DNA from: Treponema sp.
GTDB lineage: Bacteria > Spirochaetota > Spirochaetia > Treponematales > Breznakiellaceae
DNA: 16,163 nucleotides
NCBI GenBank assembly: GCA_031283505.1
Contig: JAITBO010000188.1
Coordinates: 1-16,163, forward strand
Direction of reading: 5' to 3'
Below are positions 1-6,569 of this stretch, in pieces. Within the stretch, counting starts at the first letter, position 1. Every line of letters begins with the position of its first letter. Both the position numbers and the translations under genes were made by a program. The notes below the pieces were generated by a model. It did no database searches, was not told the DNA's origin, and saw nothing but the letters and a program-made list of their open reading frames with translations.

Positions 1-76
1 GGGATGTGTTCCCCCGCATACACAAAGATTTCACGGAGAAATCTTCGATACCCCGCCGCTCTGCGGCGGGGAGGTT
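1..76. repeat. Tandem-hairpin element end, possibly IS200/IS605-like or REP-like
   Basis: Two perfect hairpins lie side by side. The first has 8-bp arms AAGATTTC (25-32) and GAAATCTT (38-45). The second has 9-bp arms CCCCGCCGC (51-59) and GCGGCGGGG (63-71) around a 3-base loop. No T-run follows, so a simple terminator is unlikely. Closely spaced GC-rich hairpins of this form are typical of the subterminal structures of IS200/IS605 transposons and of REP-type palindromes. The element ends where a truncated transposase frame begins (about position 77), which suggests it inserted into that gene. The left part of the element is outside the window, so the family assignment is an inference. Confidence 0.4.
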
Positions 77-196
77 CATTTCTGTAGAATTAAGAGCTAT
101 CTGTCAACGTGTGAAAAGCACGATATTTCATCCGCTGACGCCTTAAAGATGCTTTTTGAAGGTCAAATGCCTGGTTTCATGCTTGAAAAGCTATAA
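77..196 (+). pseudogene. C-terminal remnant of an IS66-family transposase
   Basis: An open frame of 39 codons ends at TAA (194-196). It starts with residues HFCRIKSYLST and continues with a segment containing SSADALKMLFEG. This resembles the C-terminus of IS66-type TnpC transposases, which typically carry an FCRIRSYIST-like stretch followed by a short Leu-rich helix. There is no start codon in context, and the frame runs upstream straight into the hairpin element, so this is a 5'-truncated remnant. The sequence just after the stop, GGCTGAATAGTTAC (200-213), could be the right terminal inverted repeat of the original element. The frame is too short for routine ORF calling. The family call rests on remembered motif similarity, not on a search. 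Confidence 0.6.
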
Positions 197-288
197 TGCG
201 GCTGAATAGTTACTAAAAAACAAGGTTTTACGAAAAAAATACAAAAAAAGACGATTGAGGCTGTTTCAAAATCTGACATCCGGGCCTT

Positions 289-304
289 GGAACTGTACAG
301 TTCC
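289..304. repeat. 16-bp perfect palindrome, part of a dispersed motif
   Basis: GGAACTGTACAGTTCC is its own reverse complement. The half-site GGAACTGTACA recurs at 9207-9217 and, inverted, at 15716-15726, always between genes. It lies in the 148-base gap between the transposase remnant and hprK. It could be a protein-binding operator or a scar of a small mobile repeat; the sequence does not decide between these. The rest of the gap (214-326) is A-rich and shows no credible gene. Confidence 0.5.
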
Positions 305-326
305 GTATGCGGATTTTACCGGCCTA

Positions 327-355
327 TTCACTAATTCCCCCTTTTGAAGTATGAT
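327..355 (+). promoter_or_regulatory. Candidate hprK promoter
   Basis: A -10-like TATGAT (350-355) is preceded by a weak -35-like TTCACT (327-332) with a 17-base spacer. The hprK ATG at 362 begins six bases after the -10 box, so transcription from this promoter would start at or next to the start codon, giving a leaderless mRNA. The absence of a Shine-Dalgarno sequence before the ATG fits this. The -35 match is poor. Confidence 0.3.
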
Positions 356-361
356 ACAGGT

Positions 362-1351
362 ATGGCTGTAAAGCAGTTCACGGTCCTGGATCTTATTGAT
401 ATAGACCTCAAGGAACACAATTCCCTTAACCTTCACTGCATAGGGGGGCGCAAGGGGTTGACCAGGAAGATCGATATTCCGGACCTGAACCGGCCAGGGC
501 TGGCTTTGTCCGGTTTTTTCGAGTCCTTTGCCTCCCAGCGTATACAGCTTTTTGGCCGCGGGGAAGTCGCGTATCTCAGAAAACTTACCGGCGAAGGCAG
601 TCTCGAAACCGTCAAACAGATGTTCACTTATCCCATTCCCTGCTGTATTTTTACCCATAACTTGACGCCGGACCGGGAATTTTTTGAGGAAGCCGAGAAC
701 GCCCAGTGCCCCATACTTCAGACCGATCTTGGGACGGCGGAATTTTCCGCCCGGATCATGCGTATTCTTTCGGACATCTTTGCGCCGCAAAAGAGTATAC
801 ACGGGGTACTGGTAGAGGTCTACGGCGTGGGGATTCTTATTCTGGGGGATTCCGGCGTTGGAAAAAGCGAAAACGCCCTGGAGCTTATAGAGCGGGGCCA
901 CCGGCTCGTGGCGGACGATGTGGTGGAAATACGGTGCGTCAACGGCAACATCCTTATTGGTTCCGGGGCCAACAAGATCATAGGCCACCACATGGAAATA
1001 CGGGGGCTGGGGATAGTCAACGTGACCCACCTGTTCGGGGTTGGGGCCATCCGGGACCGGAAGCAGATACAGCTTGTGGTGATTCTGGAAGAATGGGATT
1101 CCGCAAAAAGTTACGACCGTCTGGGTATGGAAGAGAAAGTCATGGAAATCCTGGGGGTCAGCATCCCCAAACTGGAGATTCCCGTAAAGCCCGGACGGAA
1201 TATTCCCATCATCATAGAAACCGCAGCCATGAACGAACGGCTCAAGAAAATGGGTTACAATTCCGCCAGAGAATTCAACCGGAATATCCTCAAATGGATC
1301 GAAAGCGATGCTGCCCGGTCGGTTTATTTTGGGCAGGAAGATATAATCTGA
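362..1351 (+). CDS. hprK: HPr kinase/phosphorylase
   Basis: Bifunctional enzyme that phosphorylates HPr on Ser46 and removes the phosphate again, linking carbon status to regulation in the cytoplasm. The 329-residue product has the usual family length. The N-terminal domain (about 1-135) leads into the catalytic domain with a conserved His148 (SIHGV), the P-loop GDSGVGKS (162-169), the Asp pair in VADDVVEI (185-186) and the HPrK/P signature around HHMEIRGLGIVNV (209-221). The ATG at 362 is preferred over the in-frame TTG at 344, because the protein then begins just before the conserved FTVLDL stretch; neither has a clear ribosome-binding site. Its substrate gene ptsH follows 34 bases downstream, which strongly supports the call. 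Confidence 0.95.
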   Translation: MAVKQFTVLDLIDIDLKEHNSLNLHCIGGRKGLTRKIDIPDLNRPGLALSGFFESFASQRIQLFGRGEVAYLRKLTGEGSLETVKQMFTYPIPCCIFTHNLTPDREFFEEAENAQCPILQTDLGTAEFSARIMRILSDIFAPQKSIHGVLVEVYGVGILILGDSGVGKSENALELIERGHRLVADDVVEIRCVNGNILIGSGANKIIGHHMEIRGLGIVNVTHLFGVGAIRDRKQIQLVVILEEWDSAKSYDRLGMEEKVMEILGVSIPKLEIPVKPGRNIPIIIETAAMNERLKKMGYNSAREFNRNILKWIESDAARSVYFGQEDII

Positions 1352-1385
1352 AATAACTTCAGATAAAAAACGAAAAGGAATCCCT

Positions 1386-1652
1386 ATGATAGAAAAAATA
1401 GTTACTATACAAAACCGCGCAGGCATACATGCCCGTCCGGCGGCGCTTCTGGTGCAGATTACCAAGGATTTTCAATGTAAGATATACCTTGAAAAAGAAG
1501 GTGACCGGATCAACGGCAAGTCCATTATGGGTATTATCACCCTGGGGGCCTCCTACGGGACGGAAATCAAGATTATTGCGGAAGGTCCGGACGAACAGGC
1601 TGCGGTAGACGCCATAGTCAGGCTGTTTGATTCCAAATTTGAAGAGGAGTAA
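1386..1652 (+). CDS. ptsH: Phosphocarrier protein HPr
   Basis: Small cytoplasmic phosphocarrier of the phosphotransferase system, 88 residues, the normal family length. The histidine phosphorylated by enzyme I is His15 in AGIHARPA, and the regulatory serine modified by HprK is Ser46 in NGKSIMG; both sit at their canonical positions. A GGAA sequence about six bases before the ATG serves as a ribosome-binding site. It directly follows hprK, so kinase and substrate are probably co-transcribed. No enzyme I or sugar-specific EII gene is visible in the window, so the role could be regulatory rather than sugar transport; that is an inference. Confidence 0.95.
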   Translation: MIEKIVTIQNRAGIHARPAALLVQITKDFQCKIYLEKEGDRINGKSIMGIITLGASYGTEIKIIAEGPDEQAAVDAIVRLFDSKFEEE

Positions 1653-1702
1653 GGGAAGGGCCGTGTCAGTTCCGCACGGATCCAAACCAAAACCAGGAGA
1701 CC

Positions 1703-3547
1703 GTGAAGACCGTCAGAATTCATCCAAAATATTTTTTCATTAATGTCAGGGGGCTCCTGCTCATCTACCTCCTGCTTTGTATTCTGTCGATCCTGTTTTC
1801 CAGAAATTTTTTGTCCGAACTTCTGCGGGATGGTACCGCTCCGGAACCCCTGTCCATTATCGTATTTTTCACCATACCTCTGGTGCTCCTTGGTTTTCTG
1901 GCCGTTTCTGTCGTCAATCTGATTAGGGATTATATCGCCCACAGGGCAGGAAGCAAGTTCCAGACCCGCCTTTTCGCCTACTTCATCGTTACCGTCACCT
2001 TTACCGCCGTTCCGGTAACGGTCATAACGACCCAATCCCTATACGAACTTCTTCAGTTTTGGCGTACTCTCCGGGTTGAACAGGCCCTGACGGACGCGCA
2101 GAACTTCGCCATGGACGCCTACTCCTTCCGCCTGGAGCAGTTTGAAAAGAAGATAGAGACTGTGAATTTTGGGCGTATCATGAACATGGCCTTGTCTCTG
2201 GAGAAAACCGGAGGGGAGGAAAATTCCCCTGCGGCTGCGGCTCTGGATCAGGCGGCGGGAAACCTGGCCGTTTTAGGGGTAACCGGCGTACAGGATTTCC
2301 GGCCCGGCGGGGATGAGGCCTGGGTCAGCCGGGTTTTTGTAGGGGATCGTAGCCGGGAACTTGAGACGCCGCCGGGAACCTTGCGGGGTTTTGTTTCCCG
2401 GGAAATACCCCGTGACATAGACACGATACGGTATGTTCTCAGGCCCGAACCTGATTTGATCCGAGTGGTAAGTTGCGACCTGGGGATCGGGTTTGATGCG
2501 GCGATAGAAAACATAGAAAACGAACAGGCCAAATTCGAGCTTCTTGAATCCCTGAGTATCAATCTCCGGGCCCTCCTAGCGTTCTTCTACGGGGTGTTCC
2601 TCCTTCCCATCCTGCTCATGACGGCGATCATCGCCATCTCCTTTACCCGGCGAGTATCCCAGCCGCTGATGGAACTCACCGAAGCTACCCGGCGGGTGGC
2701 GGAAGGAGATTTTTCCATTCAGATACTGGTCCGGCCCAGGGATGAATTGGGCCTTCTTATCCGGTCCTTCAACGCCATGGTCAGGGACCTGGAAAAAAAC
2801 CGGGGATCCCAGCTTATAGCGGAGAAAATATCCATTTGGCAGAGCCTGGCCCAGCAGCTTGCCCATGAGATCAAGAATCCCTTGACCCCCATCAAACTTT
2901 CGGCGGAACGGGTTCTCAGACGCTGGCGTACCGATCCGGACCGCTTGGGAGAAATCCTGGAAACCTCCATGCTGGCGATCATCCAGGAAGTCGAGGGGCT
3001 TTCCACTCTGCTCACGGAATTCCGTACCCTTTCCCGGCCCATAGAGCCGGCCCAGACCTGGACCCCCCTTAGGGAGACCATAGAAGAGATGATCGTTCCC
3101 TACCACAGTTCCCATCCCAAAGTACGCTTTGATACCCAATATATTCAAAAAGATATTTCAGTCAAAATGGACCAGCGCCATATCAGCCAGGTGCTGACCA
3201 ATCTCATCATCAACGGAATTGACGCCATGGACGGAGAGGGCCAAATTGAAATCAGGACCGATCTTGTCAAAAAGCGGGAGAGCCGTTATTGTAGATTAAG
3301 TGTTCGGGATTCCGGCAAAGGGATCCCTCAAAAAGACCGTAACCAAGTTTTTACCCCCTATTTTACCACCAAAGATTCGGGAACCGGTCTGGGGCTTCCT
3401 ATCGTTGAACGGATTGTCAATGATCACGGCGGTACGATTTGGTTTAACTCGGCGGAAGGAGCGGGGGCTACCTTTTTTATTGATTTTCCCCTGGACAACG
3501 CGGCGCCGGTTCCTAAACCGGTTATTGAAGAGGGAACAAAGCCATGA
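1703..3547 (+). CDS. NtrY-like membrane sensor histidine kinase
   Basis: Membrane histidine kinase of 614 residues, the sensor for the response regulator encoded next. Three N-terminal membrane segments (about 13-33, 50-74, 89-112) precede an extracytoplasmic region, a fourth segment (about 288-312) and a HAMP domain (about 313-366). This layout is that of NtrY. The catalytic part has the H-box with phospho-acceptor His388 (LAHEIKNPLTPIK), the N-box with Asn500 and Asn504 (NLIINGIDAM), the G1 box DSGKGI (536-541), and then FTPYFTTK and GTGLGLPIVERI. The start is GTG at 1703, with AGGAGA (1695-1700) unusually close to it. No later in-frame ATG would keep the membrane segments. The stop overlaps the regulator start (ATGA), so the two are translationally coupled. 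The sensed signal is unknown. Confidence 0.88.
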   Translation: MKTVRIHPKYFFINVRGLLLIYLLLCILSILFSRNFLSELLRDGTAPEPLSIIVFFTIPLVLLGFLAVSVVNLIRDYIAHRAGSKFQTRLFAYFIVTVTFTAVPVTVITTQSLYELLQFWRTLRVEQALTDAQNFAMDAYSFRLEQFEKKIETVNFGRIMNMALSLEKTGGEENSPAAAALDQAAGNLAVLGVTGVQDFRPGGDEAWVSRVFVGDRSRELETPPGTLRGFVSREIPRDIDTIRYVLRPEPDLIRVVSCDLGIGFDAAIENIENEQAKFELLESLSINLRALLAFFYGVFLLPILLMTAIIAISFTRRVSQPLMELTEATRRVAEGDFSIQILVRPRDELGLLIRSFNAMVRDLEKNRGSQLIAEKISIWQSLAQQLAHEIKNPLTPIKLSAERVLRRWRTDPDRLGEILETSMLAIIQEVEGLSTLLTEFRTLSRPIEPAQTWTPLRETIEEMIVPYHSSHPKVRFDTQYIQKDISVKMDQRHISQVLTNLIINGIDAMDGEGQIEIRTDLVKKRESRYCRLSVRDSGKGIPQKDRNQVFTPYFTTKDSGTGLGLPIVERIVNDHGGTIWFNSAEGAGATFFIDFPLDNAAPVPKPVIEEGTKP

Positions 3548-4932
3548 CCAAAATTCTTATCATTGATGATGAACCGGGCATACGGCGGACCCTCGCGTCT
3601 ATCCTTGAGGATGAAAATTACCGGGTTTTTACTGCCGAAGACGCCCTGATAGGCATAAACATCCTCGAAAAAGAGCGGATAAGCCTGATTTTTCTTGACG
3701 TACTCCTCCCTAACCTGGGAGGGCTGGAAGCTCTGGAACGGATACGGAAGGAATGGCCCGGTATAGAAGTGGTGGTCATATCCGGCCACGCCAATGTAGA
3801 CATGGCGGTACGGGCAGTCAAACTCGGCGCTTTTGATTTTTTGGAGAAGCCTCTGTCTCTGGACAAGGTTCTGACGGTCTGCCGTAACGCCTTGACCCTA
3901 CAAAAACTCCGGGAAGAGAACATAGGGCTAAAAAAAAACGTCCCACAAAAAGATGAAATTATAGGAAAAAGTCCGGCCATAGAAAACCTCCGGGAACTGA
4001 TACGTCAGGCGGCGGCCACCGATGCCCGTATCCTCATTACCGGGGAAAACGGCTCCGGCAAGGAACTGGCGGCCCGGGCCATACACCGGCTTTCCGGCAG
4101 GGCCGCCATGCCCTTTGTAGAGGTAAACTGCGCGGCTATCCCGGACACGCTCATAGAGAGCGAACTTTTCGGTCATGAAAAAGGGGCCTTTACCGATGCG
4201 GTTTCCCGCCGCCGGGGACGCTTCGAAATGGCAGCCGGCGGTACCCTTTTTCTGGACGAGATCGGGGACATGAGCCTTTCCGCCCAGGCCAAGGTACTTA
4301 GGGTGATTCAGGAAGGCAAACTGGAACGGGTAGGCGGAGAGAAGACCATAGACATAGATGTCCGCATTGTGGCCGCCACCAACAAAGACCTGGAACAGGA
4401 ATGTAGGCAGGGCAAATTCAGGCAGGACCTCTTCTTCCGCCTTAACGTCATTCCCGTCAAAATCCCGTCTCTGCGGGAACGTCCGGAGGATGTTCCCTTT
4501 CTTCTTCTTCACTTTCTCAAAGAGATGAACGTCGGCCATATAGTGTTGGATAACAGCGCCATTGATTTTCTCATGTCCCGGAGCTGGCCGGGGAATGTCC
4601 GGGAACTCAAGAACCTGGCTGAACGTATCGTGGTTATGTACAACGGCGACCTCATCGGGGCCGAAGAACTGAAAAATCTGGTTCAAAAAAAGCCGGAATT
4701 TCATGAAAATTTTTTGAATTCCGAGTATCCGGGGGATGTGCAAAACAGGCAATTCGAGAGTATAATGAATCTAAGATATACAGAAGCAAAAAATTCTTTT
4801 GAAAAGCTGTATTTGGAATTTCAGCTTGCGCAGAATGATGGTATCATATCAAGGACTGCGGAAGCTATTGGAATATATCCCAGCAATCTGCACGCAAAAT
4901 TGCGAAAATACGATTTAAGGATTGGAAGGTGA
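3544..4932 (+). CDS. Sigma54-dependent response regulator, NtrC/NtrX class
   Basis: Bacterial enhancer-binding transcription activator of 462 residues. The receiver domain (1-120) has the acidic pair Asp8/Asp9, phospho-acceptor Asp52 and Lys102. The AAA+ domain (about 138-370) has Walker A GENGSGKE (167-174), Walker [12 protein letters not shown] (232-242) and the sigma54 contact loop as GAFTDA (214-219) rather than the textbook GAFTGA. A Fis-type helix-turn-helix lies at about 435-458. The position directly behind the NtrY-like kinase makes the two a cognate pair. The ATG overlaps the kinase stop, and its own stop overlaps the lexA start. Targets are unknown, since no sigma54 (-24/-12) promoter was recognised in the window. 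Confidence 0.92.
   Translation: MTKILIIDDEPGIRRTLASILEDENYRVFTAEDALIGINILEKERISLIFLDVLLPNLGGLEALERIRKEWPGIEVVVISGHANVDMAVRAVKLGAFDFLEKPLSLDKVLTVCRNALTLQKLREENIGLKKNVPQKDEIIGKSPAIENLRELIRQAAATDARILITGENGSGKELAARAIHRLSGRAAMPFVEVNCAAIPDTLIESELFGHEKGAFTDAVSRRRGRFEMAAGGTLFLDEIGDMSLSAQAKVLRVIQEGKLERVGGEKTIDIDVRIVAATNKDLEQECRQGKFRQDLFFRLNVIPVKIPSLRERPEDVPFLLLHFLKEMNVGHIVLDNSAIDFLMSRSWPGNVRELKNLAERIVVMYNGDLIGAEELKNLVQKKPEFHENFLNSEYPGDVQNRQFESIMNLRYTEAKNSFEKLYLEFQLAQNDGIISRTAEAIGIYPSNLHAKLRKYDLRIGR
4804..4827. promoter_or_regulatory. Inverted repeat upstream of lexA, possible operator
   Basis: AAGCTG (4804-4809) and CAGCTT (4822-4827) form 6-bp perfect arms around 12 bases, inside the 3' end of the regulator gene and about 100 bases before lexA. 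A -10-like TATAAT lies at 4761-4766, but no good -35 box accompanies it. LexA usually represses its own promoter, so a binding site here is plausible. The spacing differs from the E. coli CTG-N10-CAG pattern, and a 6-bp inverted repeat can arise by chance in coding sequence. Confidence 0.15.
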
Positions 4933-5540
4933 AAGAACTTACCGAACGCCAGCGGGAAGTGTTGTCCTTCATCAGAAATTGCATCAATACCCATCACTAT
5001 CCGCCTACGGTTAGAGAAGTAGCGGATTATTTTGATATATCGGTAAAAGGTGCCTATGATCATCTTTCGGCTTTGAAAAAAAAAGGCCGTATGCGTATGG
5101 GCAGGGGTCCCCGGACCATAGAACTCATCAAGGTAAAGGATGAAGAAGATTCCCTGGATTTTGTGGATGTCCCTATCCTGGGAGCCGTAGCTGCGGGAAT
5201 TCCCATCAACGTGGAATCCAACATGGAAGGAACTATCTCGGTCCATTCTTCCATACTCAAAAACGGGAATGACTACTTCGCATTAAGGATTCAGGGGGAT
5301 TCCATGACAGGGGCGGGTATCCTGGATGGAGATATAGCCATCATCAAACAGACGAACATCGCCCAAAACGGTGAGATCGTGGTAGTCCAGGTAAATGACA
5401 ATACGACGCTAAAACGTTTTTACTATGAAAGCTCCCGGGTCAAGCTTCAGCCGGAAAACCCGGCTTACCAGCCCATCTTTAGCAATCTGGAGAATGTTCG
5501 TATTTTAGGGTTGCTGGTTTATCTTGTCCGATCCTATTGA
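4929..5540 (+). CDS. lexA: LexA repressor, SOS regulator
   Basis: Self-cleaving transcription repressor of the DNA-damage response, 203 residues, the usual length. The N-terminal winged helix-turn-helix (about 1-65) includes PPTVREVADYF and a recognition helix near SVKGAYDHLSALKKKG. The C-terminal S24 peptidase domain has the cleavage site Ala89-Gly90 (AVAAGIP), the nucleophile Ser125 (GDSM) and Lys162 (TLKRF), so it should be active in RecA-stimulated self-cleavage. The start is GTG at 4929, overlapping the regulator stop as GTGA, with purine-rich GGAAG just upstream. The overlap indicates translational coupling to the two-component genes, an unusual location for lexA. holA begins three bases after its stop. 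Confidence 0.95.
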   Translation: MKELTERQREVLSFIRNCINTHHYPPTVREVADYFDISVKGAYDHLSALKKKGRMRMGRGPRTIELIKVKDEEDSLDFVDVPILGAVAAGIPINVESNMEGTISVHSSILKNGNDYFALRIQGDSMTGAGILDGDIAIIKQTNIAQNGEIVVVQVNDNTTLKRFYYESSRVKLQPENPAYQPIFSNLENVRILGLLVYLVRSY

Positions 5541-5543
5541 TAT

Positions 5544-6530
5544 ATGGCAAAGGGACGCTGTTACCTGTTTCTTGGGCCGGAGATCGGGGAAAAGCAGGAT
5601 GCCGTTGAGGAAATCCGGCGTTCCCTAAAGGGCGCGGGGACTTCTTTTGAAGAGACCTCTTTCTACGCCGGAGAGACACCGGTCACCGACATGGTTGCCG
5701 CCCTGCGGAACGGTTCCCTGTTTAGCGATTCCCGGCTCTTCCTCATAAAAAACGCCGACGCCCTTAAAAAAAAGGATGATGTCGAACTCCTAGCCTCCTA
5801 CATGAAATCCCCCCAGGACGACACTATCCTTATCTTGACAGCCGATGCTATAGGTCTGGAAGAACGGCTGGAAAAAGCCGCAGGCCCCCAGGCCAAGCGT
5901 ATATTCTGGGAACTCTTCGAGAACCGCAAGACAGAATGGGTATCCTCCTTTTTCCACCGCCAGGGCTGCCGCATTACCGGGGAGGGCATAACGGCTATTC
6001 TGGAACTGGTGGAAAACAACACCGATGCATTAAGGCGGGAATGTTCCCGGCTCATGCTGTTTCTGGGAAAAGATAAGCCGGTAGATGAGGAGGATGTGGA
6101 AAAATGGCTTGCCCACACCAGAGAAGAATCGTCCCGCACTCTCTTTTCCCGTATAGCCGCCGGGGATTTGCCCAAAAGCATAGAAATTCTCCACACTCTT
6201 TTGGCCGCCAAGGAGCCGCCTCAAGCCATATTGGGGGGCCTTGCCTGGAGTTTCAGAACCCTCAGAAACTATCTGGCGGTAACCGCCTCGGGCGCCGCCG
6301 ATGAAGGGGAGTTCCGCAGGATAGGTCTCGCCTCCAAAACCCGGCGGAAAGACTTCTCCGCCGCAGCCGGACGTTACGCTTCCGCCGACGGCCCCCTTGC
6401 CCTCATCGGGGAATTCGACTTTCTTATACGCTCCGCAGGTTCGGCGCCGGAAGGGGCGCTGATGGACCTGCTGATCTGCAAACTCATCACCGGCGCGGAC
6501 AGGCCCAGGGAGAAGTGGTACTACTACTAA
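5544..6530 (+). CDS. holA: DNA polymerase III subunit delta
   Basis: Delta subunit of the clamp loader, which opens the beta sliding clamp at replication forks. The 328-residue length fits the family. The N-terminal region has the family's degenerate nucleotide-binding fold (CYLFLGPEIGEK, then SLFSDSRLFLIKNAD and the LILTAD strand). The middle has the helical segment TAILELVENNTDALRRECSRL, which resembles the delta collar-side motif with conserved Asn and Glu. The C-terminal helical domain contains AAKEPPQAILGGLAWSFR, typical of HolA (LL..GEpP..iL..l..qfR). The ATG lies three bases after the lexA stop and has no clear Shine-Dalgarno sequence, so translation probably depends on coupling to lexA. 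Confidence 0.9.
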   Translation: MAKGRCYLFLGPEIGEKQDAVEEIRRSLKGAGTSFEETSFYAGETPVTDMVAALRNGSLFSDSRLFLIKNADALKKKDDVELLASYMKSPQDDTILILTADAIGLEERLEKAAGPQAKRIFWELFENRKTEWVSSFFHRQGCRITGEGITAILELVENNTDALRRECSRLMLFLGKDKPVDEEDVEKWLAHTREESSRTLFSRIAAGDLPKSIEILHTLLAAKEPPQAILGGLAWSFRTLRNYLAVTASGAADEGEFRRIGLASKTRRKDFSAAAGRYASADGPLALIGEFDFLIRSAGSAPEGALMDLLICKLITGADRPREKWYYY

Positions 6531-6569
6531 GGACCGGCGTCTGTCAACCGTATCTGGAATAAGGACTAC

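Noticed and set aside
25..71. Twin hairpins at the left edge as a CRISPR repeat or terminator
   Set aside because: There is no repeat-spacer periodicity and no T-run. A mobile-element end fits better.
266..1465. Long minus-strand open frame of 399 codons opposite hprK and ptsH
   Set aside because: It is antisense to two genes with complete catalytic motifs, has low-complexity composition and no recognisable domain. It is a mirror frame of biased codon use.
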